NCBI GenBank assembly: GCA_029975415.1
Contig: JARKPE010000062.1
Span: 1 to 38,139 of the forward strand
DNA length: 38,139 nt
DNA from: Dysgonamonadaceae bacterium
GTDB taxonomy: Bacteria; Bacteroidota; Bacteroidia; Bacteroidales; Dysgonomonadaceae
Reading direction: 5' to 3'
Below, one piece after another: positions 8,379 through 15,631 of this stretch. Under the pieces are notes generated by a model that saw nothing but the letters and a program-made list of their open reading frames with translations, was not told the origin of the DNA and searched no databases. Both the position numbers and the translations under genes were made by a program. Position 1 is the stretch's first letter, and the number at the start of each line of letters is the position of its first letter.

Positions 8379-11276
8379 TTATCTTCCACACAAGGCTTTG
8401 AAAGGACAGTATTGGCAATTTTTTTCATTGTCGGTTTGCGTGAAAGGAATGTCGGGATTGAACATTTCGGACAAACATTGATTAAATAAATCGGCAAACT
8501 CGCCAAAATAAACCGAAGCATCGCTCACTCGTTCACGCTTACTTGAAGAGACAACCTTTAGAGAAATAAATGGATCAAAGTTTTCGGAATAAATCGATCG
8601 CATAAAATATAATGCCGGCGACAACTTTCGTCCGGGAAATTGTCTGTCATAAAAAAACGAATACAGAAAAACCTGCAAGATTTTCGACAAATCGGCATTA
8701 CGGGTGGTATCGAAAAGCAATGATAATTCGGGAAATACCGTATTACCTCCCCCCGTTTTGTAATCGACAATTCGATAGATGCCTCCTTGCTCGTCGATGC
8801 GGTCTATGCTGCCCTTGAACTGAACCGCCAAGTCATCGTTCACTCGATAAACAGTTTCGAATTTGTATTCCGAACCAATGTAGCGAAAAGGCGTAAACGA
8901 CTTGTCCACTTCGAGTGTCTGCTTTACATAACTGCGAATAACTTCGCCAATCAAATAGTTCTCGCCAACAAGCGGTTGGACATTTGCATCATCTCTGAAA
9001 TAATACCTGGCAAAAGCTTTTTCTATCAAAGTATTCAAATATTCGTCATCTTTTGCAATCGCCGACAACACATCGGGTGTTACAATTTTGTTTTCGTATC
9101 GGTTGTAAATCTGCTCCATTACCCGATGAAAAATAGAACCAAAGACATCCGACTCCACTTTTTCGTTCACCACTTCCTCATCCGAAAACCCTTCAATCGC
9201 CGAAAAATAGAACTGCAACGAGCAATTGATGTAATTATTAAGCTGTGATGCCGAAAGCCACAAATCACCACCCGCCCTGAATCTGTCGAGTTTTTGCATC
9301 ACCGAAGAAGTTTTCTCAATCGAAATCGATGGCATCTCTGATGCGAAAACATTATAGGTAGCCACGCGTTCGTGAATATCGAATGCATCGCTGTACAAAT
9401 ACTTCAGTTGTGTGAAATATCGACTTACTTCGCCGGTTTGCAGGCCTTCGGTACGTGTGTCGTAAAGCATGAAAATGCGCTTCGCTCTACTGATCATGCG
9501 ATAGAAATGATAGGCATAAGTACTATCCTGATGCTCGTAAGTAGGCATCCCGAATCCTTTACGAAGAGTATAGGGAATAAACGAATTGGCACTACTCTTC
9601 AGAGGGAAAACGCCTTCGTTCATCGACAACAGAATGATATTTTCGAAATCGAGTACGCGTGTTTCAAGGACTCCCATCACCTGCAACCCCGAAAGTGGTT
9701 CTCCACTGAATGAAACGCTAATGCCCTGTGCCAAACGATTCAACAAACGAAAATATACATCGACCGATATACTGTCCACATTTTTCAACATATCACTCAA
9801 TCGGGTAATGGCTTTGTAATATTGTACGACGAATTCTCTTTCAAGATCGATGGACGAAGCATCATTTTTCGTCTCTTCCGTTTGTAATTTCTCGGTCGTC
9901 AGCGATGAGTAAATAATTCGCAAAATGAGTTGCAGATAATCTGGAATCTGCCGCCAATCGGTCATGGGTTTGAAAATGAGCTGAAGCAATTCTTGTTGGG
10001 GTATATCCGGCGGGGAAACGACAACACGATTATTTGCAACAATAAAATTTTTCAACTTTTCCGCTTCATCGCGAGAAGAAGCCTTAACAAGCGGATGATT
10101 GAGAATTGCAGTTACAAATCGGTGATAAAAAACTGTTTCGCCGTCACGATTAGTACGCACATTATGTTGCAAATCGGCGATATGATCTACAAGACTGGCA
10201 ACTGATGCGTGCGACATGGCATAACCCATCGTTACATTTATTTTCTTTATTTCCGGAGGGATGGAGTACAGAATAGGGAGAAGTAAATTTTCATCAGGCA
10301 AAACCACTGCAGTTTGAATCGCTTCATCAGGATTCGGAATTGCATTGGCCTCAATCAACTGCGAAAGAAGCTTCGAAACATATTTTGCCTGTCCCACAGC
10401 CGAAGGCACCCCGATAAGCTCTATGGTGGGCTGCTCGCAATCACGATTATTTTCTTCGATCCGGAAACGAGAGGGAAACCGACGTACATTATCCTTTATC
10501 CAAAACGAAGCTTTGTTTTGGGGGTCATTAACCATCGGAGATTCATAATCCCAATAAAAATCGGCTTTGTCCAGGTTTCGCAGATATTCCATCAATGCTA
10601 TCTCAGACGGTGTAAGCGCATTGAGTCCAACAAAAACGTACAAAGGTGCATTTAAATCAAAATCATCTTTGGCGAGTGTCCTTTCGGCAACATCTCGGAA
10701 TGCCATTCCCTCATAAGCCCAACCCTTTTTCTCAAGCGCCGAACGAAACAAAGTATATAGTTCGAAAAGAATTTGCCATGTTTCCTGAAATTTTTTCTTC
10801 GAATCGCTCAATCCGCCACTCATGAAATTACTCCAAAAACGCCGGATAGCTTCGATTTGTGATTCTGAAAGATAGGATCTGTCATCCTCAAGCGATTTCA
10901 AATCGCGCACATTTCGGAAAAGTTGTCGCGCATCAATCAGATACTTGTCCACATCGTCGAAATCGTTCAGAAGCATTTCGCCCCAAAACAAGAAATCGTC
11001 AAATGATTGGTCGACATTGCCAATTTGTTGATAACAGCGATAAAGTTCTGTCAGTAGAGCAATCCGATCGGCCATTTGATAAGGAGACAATTCTACGAAG
11101 AGTTCCTGAATCGTAATTATGTTAGGCGAAAAAATTGGCTTTGCCGCTATTTCGGATAGATATTTTTGAAAAAAAACGCCTGCCCGCTTATTCGGAAATA
11201 CAAACGTATGTTTGTAAAGCTGGTTTCCAAATTGTGCATAGAAAATGTTGGCGATTCGATATAGGAATGGTTTCAT
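8379..11276 (-). CDS. AddB-like PD-(D/E)XK nuclease / inactivated helicase family protein
   Basis: A 965-residue protein like the AddB subunit of AddAB recombination nucleases, which resect double-strand breaks. The N-terminal half is helicase-like, but the usual Walker A loop is replaced by VFPNKRAGVFF. The C-terminal nuclease domain has GSIFHRVMEQIY (His near 716), then GSIDRIDEQ and VDYKTGGG (near 837), the PD-(D/E)XK core. C954, C957 and C963 in NCQYCPFKALCGR, with a distant Cys near 685 (NYINCSLQFYF), match the iron-sulphur cluster of AddB nucleases. I chose the ATG at 11276 (MKPFLYRIANIFY) over an upstream TTG. No addA partner is adjacent; gdhA upstream is separated by a strong terminator. 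Confidence 0.85.
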   Translation of the reverse strand: MKPFLYRIANIFYAQFGNQLYKHTFVFPNKRAGVFFQKYLSEIAAKPIFSPNIITIQELFVELSPYQMADRIALLTELYRCYQQIGNVDQSFDDFLFWGEMLLNDFDDVDKYLIDARQLFRNVRDLKSLEDDRSYLSESQIEAIRRFWSNFMSGGLSDSKKKFQETWQILFELYTLFRSALEKKGWAYEGMAFRDVAERTLAKDDFDLNAPLYVFVGLNALTPSEIALMEYLRNLDKADFYWDYESPMVNDPQNKASFWIKDNVRRFPSRFRIEENNRDCEQPTIELIGVPSAVGQAKYVSKLLSQLIEANAIPNPDEAIQTAVVLPDENLLLPILYSIPPEIKKINVTMGYAMSHASVASLVDHIADLQHNVRTNRDGETVFYHRFVTAILNHPLVKASSRDEAEKLKNFIVANNRVVVSPPDIPQQELLQLIFKPMTDWRQIPDYLQLILRIIYSSLTTEKLQTEETKNDASSIDLEREFVVQYYKAITRLSDMLKNVDSISVDVYFRLLNRLAQGISVSFSGEPLSGLQVMGVLETRVLDFENIILLSMNEGVFPLKSSANSFIPYTLRKGFGMPTYEHQDSTYAYHFYRMISRAKRIFMLYDTRTEGLQTGEVSRYFTQLKYLYSDAFDIHERVATYNVFASEMPSISIEKTSSVMQKLDRFRAGGDLWLSASQLNNYINCSLQFYFSAIEGFSDEEVVNEKVESDVFGSIFHRVMEQIYNRYENKIVTPDVLSAIAKDDEYLNTLIEKAFARYYFRDDANVQPLVGENYLIGEVIRSYVKQTLEVDKSFTPFRYIGSEYKFETVYRVNDDLAVQFKGSIDRIDEQGGIYRIVDYKTGGGNTVFPELSLLFDTTRNADLSKILQVFLYSFFYDRQFPGRKLSPALYFMRSIYSENFDPFISLKVVSSSKRERVSDASVYFGEFADLFNQCLSEMFNPDIPFTQTDNEKNCQYCPFKALCGR

Positions 11277-11380
11277 TTCAATTTTATTGCTTGTCAAAAA
11301 TAAGCAAAAATCATAAATTCGAGAAGCAAGTCGATATAAGATTTATCTTGTAGCTAATAACGAAATACGCCCATTGACGG

Positions 11381-11418
11381 AAAAAGCCGCAAGAGGCTTT
11401 TGCTCTTGCGGCTTTCCG
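11381..11418 (-). terminator. Rho-independent terminator of gdhA
   Basis: AAAGCCGCAAGAG (11383-11395) and CTCTTGCGGCTTT (11403-11415) make a perfect 13-base stem with a 7-base loop. Read from gdhA (minus strand) the right arm ends in a run of five T. It lies 34 bases past the gdhA stop and separates gdhA from the nuclease gene. Confidence 0.88.
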
Positions 11419-11451
11419 TGGATTTTTTCAAGTTGTATCAGATATATTTTA

Positions 11452-12789
11452 TTACACTATACCCTGCGCCATCATTGCATCGGCTACTTTCATAAAGCCG
11501 GCAATATTCGCCCCTTTCACGTAGTTGATGTAATTCCCATCTTTTCCATGCAAGACACACTGTTCGTGAATGTCACCCATAATTTGGTGCAACCATCGGT
11601 CAACTTCTTCGTTCGACCATGAAATATGCATGGCATTTTGTGTCATCTCCAATCCCGAACATGCAACACCGCCTGCATTTACCGCTTTACCCGGAGCAAA
11701 AAGAATGCGATTTTCGATAAAGAAATCGACAGCTTCAGCCGTGCAACCCATATTTGAAACCTCAGCAACAAGCATCACATTATTTTCTTTCAAGCGTTTG
11801 GCATCCTCCAAATTCAGTTCGTTTTGAATAGCGCATGGCAGGGCTATATCCACTTTGCATTCCCAAGGTTTCTTTCCGGGGAAAAACTTGGCTTTCGGAA
11901 ATTCCTCCACATAGGGAGCTACAATATCGTTTCCTGAATTACGTAGATCAAGCATACATGCAAATTTTTCGGGAGTATTTATGCCTTCTTCATCGTAAAT
12001 ATATCCATCGGGTCCCGAAATAGTAACTACCTTGGCACCAAGTTCAGTAGCCTTTACGGCAGCGCCCCAAGCCACATTTCCGAAACCGGATAATGCAATG
12101 GTTTTACCTTTGATGTCGATATGATGTTCGTTACACATTTGATGAACAAAATACAGAGCTCCGAAACCGGTCGCTTCAGGACGCAATCGCGATCCGCCAT
12201 AGCTCAATCCTTTGCCCGTAAAAGTTCCCGTGTGTTCACGAGCCAATTTTTTATACATTCCAAACATGTATCCGATTTCACGTCCACCTACGCCGATATC
12301 TCCGGCAGGCACATCGGTATCAGGGCCAATGTTCCGCCACAATTCGGTAACAAACGACTGACAGAAACGCATAATTTCGGCTTCAGAACGTCCTTTGGGT
12401 GAGAAATCCGATCCGCCTTTTGCTCCGCCCATGGGCAATGTAGTAAGTGCATTTTTGAATGTTTGTTCGAAACCCAAAAATTTGAGAGTAGATAGCGTAA
12501 CCGATGCATGGAAACGAATTCCGCCTTTGTATGGGCCAAGCGCGCCATTGAATTGCACGCGATATCCAATATTGACGTGAACTTTACCCTGATCGTCAAC
12601 CCAAGGCACTCGGAATGTGAAAATCCTGTCTGGTTCGACAATCCGTTCGATGATTGCTGCTTTTTCAAATTCGGGATGTTGGTTATATACATCCTCAATG
12701 GAAATAAGTACTTCCCTGACGGCCTGAAGATATTCCGATTCACCCGGATGTTTAGCCTCAAGCTGTGTCATTATGTCATTAACTTTCAT
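11452..12789 (-). CDS. gdhA: Glutamate dehydrogenase, probably NADP-specific
   Basis: A 445-residue hexameric-type enzyme that interconverts 2-oxoglutarate plus ammonium and glutamate, the main ammonium-assimilation route in many Bacteroidales. The substrate-binding domain has NGALGPYKGGIRFH (K88), K112, and the catalytic-lysine segment PMGGAKGGSDF (K124), followed by DVPAGDIGVGGREIGYM with the conserved D164. The Rossmann domain starts around ATGFGALYFV, with GFGNVAWGAA as dinucleotide loop, and the C-terminus has NAGGVACSGLEMTQN. Length and motifs fit the short bacterial biosynthetic class; cofactor choice is inferred from the class. It has its own promoter and terminator, so it is monocistronic. 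Confidence 0.95.
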   Translation of the reverse strand: MKVNDIMTQLEAKHPGESEYLQAVREVLISIEDVYNQHPEFEKAAIIERIVEPDRIFTFRVPWVDDQGKVHVNIGYRVQFNGALGPYKGGIRFHASVTLSTLKFLGFEQTFKNALTTLPMGGAKGGSDFSPKGRSEAEIMRFCQSFVTELWRNIGPDTDVPAGDIGVGGREIGYMFGMYKKLAREHTGTFTGKGLSYGGSRLRPEATGFGALYFVHQMCNEHHIDIKGKTIALSGFGNVAWGAAVKATELGAKVVTISGPDGYIYDEEGINTPEKFACMLDLRNSGNDIVAPYVEEFPKAKFFPGKKPWECKVDIALPCAIQNELNLEDAKRLKENNVMLVAEVSNMGCTAEAVDFFIENRILFAPGKAVNAGGVACSGLEMTQNAMHISWSNEEVDRWLHQIMGDIHEQCVLHGKDGNYINYVKGANIAGFMKVADAMMAQGIV

Positions 12790-12821
12790 AATATAGAACG
12801 ATTTTAATCGGTTTTACTTGA

Positions 12822-12853
12822 CAAAGGTAAGCAATAATTCGATATTTCAACAA
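12822..12853 (-). promoter_or_regulatory. Promoter of gdhA
   Basis: On the minus strand TTGTTG (12848-12853) is followed after 18 bases by TACCTTTG (12822-12829), an excellent Bacteroidetes promoter, ending 32 bases before the gdhA start codon. Confidence 0.65.
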
Positions 12854-13073
12854 GAATAAAAGAGAAAAATTCCGTTTTTTCAAATAATTTCTTGATCAAT
12901 CTAATACATTGAAAATATGATATATATTTAAAAAGACAAAAAGGAAACATTAAAGTTGCAATTCGATATTTTGTAGAGATAATAATATCAATTTCACACA
13001 TAATCGTTGCATTTCTTTCGAATTCGAAAAAACAACTTATACTGTACAGAAGTAAGCAGGTTGTAAGCAATTT
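12854..13073. other. Non-coding divergent interval between gdhA and trmB
   Basis: The whole gdhA-trmB gap is about 340 bases. Apart from the two outward-facing promoters at its edges this A/T-rich middle shows no credible gene, tRNA or strong hairpin. Reading frames that cross it have no recognisable protein features. Its length leaves room for regulator binding, but I see no clear operator. Confidence 0.5.
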
Positions 13074-13102
13074 TTTGAATAGGTGATAATTTCGTAATTT
13101 TG
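13074..13102 (+). promoter_or_regulatory. Promoter of the trmB-mrp cluster
   Basis: TTTG (13074-13077) and TAATTTTG (13095-13102) are 17 bases apart and fit the Bacteroidetes consensus. Transcription should start near 13109, placing the conserved ATG at 13128 about 20 bases into the message, a normal leader. This matters for the trmB start, which is separated from that ATG by a stop codon. Confidence 0.65.
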
Positions 13103-13160
13103 TATTTATAGACAACAAAAAACCGACATGGGAAAAAATAAATTGACAAAGTTTGCCTAA

Positions 13161-13886
13161 ATGGCATCTTACAGCAATGTGTTTCAATATCCTTTCGAAA
13201 AACTAAAAAACGAAATCTTTCCACTGAAGGGACAATGGAATGAGAAATATTTTCGGAACGAAAATCCCATTGTTTTAGAATTGGGTTGTGGCAAAGGCGA
13301 ATATACAGTGGAATTGGCCAAACTTTTTCCGGAGAAAAATTTTATCGGAATCGACATCAAAGGTGCTCGCATGTGGAGTGGTGCAACTGAGGCCATTCGT
13401 CAAAATCTAAACAATGCAGCTTTTGTGCGAACCCATATCGAATTGATTCATCATTTTTTCGCTGAAAACGAAATATCTGAAATTTGGATTACTTTTCCCG
13501 ATCCACAGATGAATAAGGCCAATAAACGCCTCACTTCAACACGATTTATGAGAGAATACTGTCGCTTGCTAAATGAAAACGGAATTGTTCATTTGAAAAC
13601 AGACAGCAATTTTCTTTATACTTATACAAAAGAGATGATCCGAATAAATCAACTCGAGGTGTATTTCGAAGCCGCCGATTTGTATGGATCGGAATGGCAG
13701 GATCCAATTCTTGAAATTCAAACATTTTACGAACAACAATGGCGTGCTCGTGGTTTAAACATCAAGTATATCAAATTCTCATGTCCCAAAAAAGATGATT
13801 GGACAGAACCTGACATTAAAATAGAAAAAGACGATTATCGCAGTTTCGGACGCAACGCTAATTTTTATAAATCAATTGACGAATAA
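13161..13886 (+). CDS. trmB: tRNA (guanine-46-N7)-methyltransferase TrmB, with an in-frame stop after its conserved N-terminus
   Basis: A 241-residue SAM-dependent enzyme that makes m7G46 in tRNA. The SAM loop is [15 protein letters not shown] (L39-E47), followed by [11 protein letters not shown], and the catalytic signature [20 protein letters not shown] includes D114. The C-terminal part ([19 protein letters not shown]) is typical. Bacteroidales homologues usually start MGKNKLxKFAxMASY. Here ATG 13128 encodes MGKNKLTKFA in the same frame, then TAA at 13158-13160, then ATG 13161 ([12 protein letters not shown]). The listed start is the longest uninterrupted frame. The first ten residues have been cut off by a stop, so the protein either lacks them or depends on reinitiation. 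mrp follows after 14 bases. Confidence 0.9.
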   Translation: MASYSNVFQYPFEKLKNEIFPLKGQWNEKYFRNENPIVLELGCGKGEYTVELAKLFPEKNFIGIDIKGARMWSGATEAIRQNLNNAAFVRTHIELIHHFFAENEISEIWITFPDPQMNKANKRLTSTRFMREYCRLLNENGIVHLKTDSNFLYTYTKEMIRINQLEVYFEAADLYGSEWQDPILEIQTFYEQQWRARGLNIKYIKFSCPKKDDWTEPDIKIEKDDYRSFGRNANFYKSIDE

Positions 13887-13900
13887 GCACATTAAAACAT

Positions 13901-15010
13901 ATGACACTTTATCCTCAACTTATTATTGACGCACTCAAAACAGTGCGTTATCCCGGAACAGGTCAAGATATCGTTTCGGCCGGAATGGTTGGCGACGACA
14001 TCCGCATCGACGGTATGAAAGTTAGCTTTTCGCTCATCACCGAAAAAGCAAACGATCCATTCATCAAATCGATCGTTAAGATGGCCGAGCAAGCTATCCT
14101 TACTTATGTGAGCAAAGATGTGGATATCAAAGGTAACATTACCGTGAAATCGAAACAACCGCCACGTCCGGCCCTACCCGATTTGCTTCCGGGAGTAAAA
14201 AATATAATAGCCATTGCCTCCGGAAAAGGAGGCGTGGGCAAGAGCACCGTTTGCGTCAATCTCGCAGTCGCTCTTGCACAAAAAGGCTATAGAGTCGGGC
14301 TGCTCGATGCGGATATTTTTGGACCATCCGTACCAAAAATGTTTGGTGTGGAAGACGCCGGACCGGTTCTCGAAAACAAAAATGGACGCGACCTCATTGT
14401 TCCCGTCGAGAACTATGGAGTAAAAATGCTTTCCATCGGCTTTTTCGTTAAAAAGGAGGATGCCGTGGTTTGGCGTGGAGCAATGGCCAGCAATGCGCTC
14501 AAACAGCTCATCGGCGATGCCGATTGGGGTGAACTTGACTATTTTCTTATCGATTTTCCTCCCGGCACCAGCGACATTCATCTTACGCTTGTGCAAACGT
14601 TGCCCATCACAGGCGCAGTAATAGTAAGCACACCACAGGAAGTAGCATTGGCCGATGCACGAAAAGGCATCAGCATGTTTACCGGTGATAAGGTGAATGT
14701 TCCTATACTCGGACTTGTAGAAAACATGGCATGGTTTACACCGGCGGAGCTCCCCGAAAACAAATACTACATTTTCGGGAAGGACGGATGCAAACGACTG
14801 GCCGAAGAATTGGGCTATGATTTGCTTGGACAGATTCCCATTGTTCAAAGTATCCGCGAAAGCGGCGACGAAGGTCATCCCGTTGCACTCAATGCCGACA
14901 GCATAACGGGTTTGGCGTTTGCCGAACTCGCCGATCATTTGGTTGCTGCAGTCGATAAGCGCAATCGTGAATTACCTCCGACCCAAATCGTGGGAGTAGA
15001 AAAAAGATAA
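13901..15010 (+). CDS. mrp: Mrp/ApbC-family iron-sulphur cluster carrier ATPase
   Basis: A 369-residue MinD/NBP35-type P-loop ATPase that carries or assembles Fe-S clusters in the cytosol. Residues 1-85 form a MIP18-like domain (IIDALKTVRYPGTGQDIVSAG). The deviant Walker A SGKGGVGKST is at 107-116, LLDADIFGPSVPKMFG is the switch region, and FLIDFPPGTSDIHLT the Walker B-like motif. The CPxC pair that holds the cluster in many Mrp proteins is absent; the equivalent place reads ENMAWFTPAELPENKYYIFG, which from memory is usual for Bacteroidales. It starts 14 bases after trmB, so it is probably co-transcribed. Confidence 0.92.
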   Translation: MTLYPQLIIDALKTVRYPGTGQDIVSAGMVGDDIRIDGMKVSFSLITEKANDPFIKSIVKMAEQAILTYVSKDVDIKGNITVKSKQPPRPALPDLLPGVKNIIAIASGKGGVGKSTVCVNLAVALAQKGYRVGLLDADIFGPSVPKMFGVEDAGPVLENKNGRDLIVPVENYGVKMLSIGFFVKKEDAVVWRGAMASNALKQLIGDADWGELDYFLIDFPPGTSDIHLTLVQTLPITGAVIVSTPQEVALADARKGISMFTGDKVNVPILGLVENMAWFTPAELPENKYYIFGKDGCKRLAEELGYDLLGQIPIVQSIRESGDEGHPVALNADSITGLAFAELADHLVAAVDKRNRELPPTQIVGVEKR

Positions 15011-15069
15011 AAAATTAGAAAAGAAAACTTTGAGAGAAATATTTTTTCCTTAATAGCAAACAGAGACAC

Positions 15070-15582
15070 ATGCAACATCCCTTACATCAATTTCTTTATT
15101 GTCCCAAATGCGGATCGAGCGGATTTGTGGAACATAACGTCAAATCGAAAAAATGTCTTGATTGCGGATTTGTTTACTATTTCAATCCTTCAGCAGCGGT
15201 TGTTGCCGTTATCGAAAACCCGAAAGGTGAATTGCTCGTGGCCGTCCGCGCCAAAGATCCTGCGAAAGGGACATTGGACCTGCCCGGCGGTTTTGTAGAT
15301 ATGTATGAAACAGCCGAAGAAGCGGTGGTGCGGGAAGTACGGGAGGAAACATTACTGAAAGTAGTTTCTACCGAATACCTTTTTTCAATTCCAAATCTTT
15401 ATGTATATTCGGGATTCGAAGTGCAAACAGTAGATCTTTTTTTCCGATGCAAAATAAACAATTTCAACGACTTGAATGCAAATGATGATGTCGCACAACT
15501 GCAATTCGTGGCTCGAGAAAAACTGCATCCTGCCGATTTCGGATTAGTGTCGATACGTAAAGGAATTGAAAAATTCTTATAG
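15070..15582 (+). CDS. NUDIX hydrolase with N-terminal zinc ribbon
   Basis: A 170-residue protein. A zinc-ribbon-like head has two Cys pairs (C11/C14 and C29/C32). The Nudix box starts at G74 and runs to E93 (GFVDMYE then REVREE), giving the GX5EX7REUXEE core that binds the metal and hydrolyses a diphosphate linked to another group X; the glycine late in the consensus is Leu here. Zinc-ribbon NUDIX proteins include NADH pyrophosphatases, but this one is shorter than NudC and lacks a recognisable NudC signature, so the substrate is unknown. It lies 59 bases after mrp and 49 before the TPR gene. Confidence 0.88.
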   Translation: MQHPLHQFLYCPKCGSSGFVEHNVKSKKCLDCGFVYYFNPSAAVVAVIENPKGELLVAVRAKDPAKGTLDLPGGFVDMYETAEEAVVREVREETLLKVVSTEYLFSIPNLYVYSGFEVQTVDLFFRCKINNFNDLNANDDVAQLQFVAREKLHPADFGLVSIRKGIEKFL

Positions 15583-15631
15583 TTTGTTATCGAAAACACA
15601 GGGCGCAATCCCAAAACAAAAAATAAAAAAC

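Noticed and set aside
11277-11297. TTG start seven codons upstream for the AddB-like gene
   Set aside because: The ATG at 11276 gives the usual N-terminus; the TTG adds seven unconserved residues.
12804-13187. 127-codon minus-strand reading frame between gdhA and trmB
   Set aside because: It covers both divergent promoters and the trmB start, has biased Phe/Ile/Cys-rich composition and no recognisable domain.
15566-15631. Upstream in-frame ATG for the large TPR protein
   Set aside because: It lies inside the NUDIX gene and would bury the signal peptide that begins at 15632.
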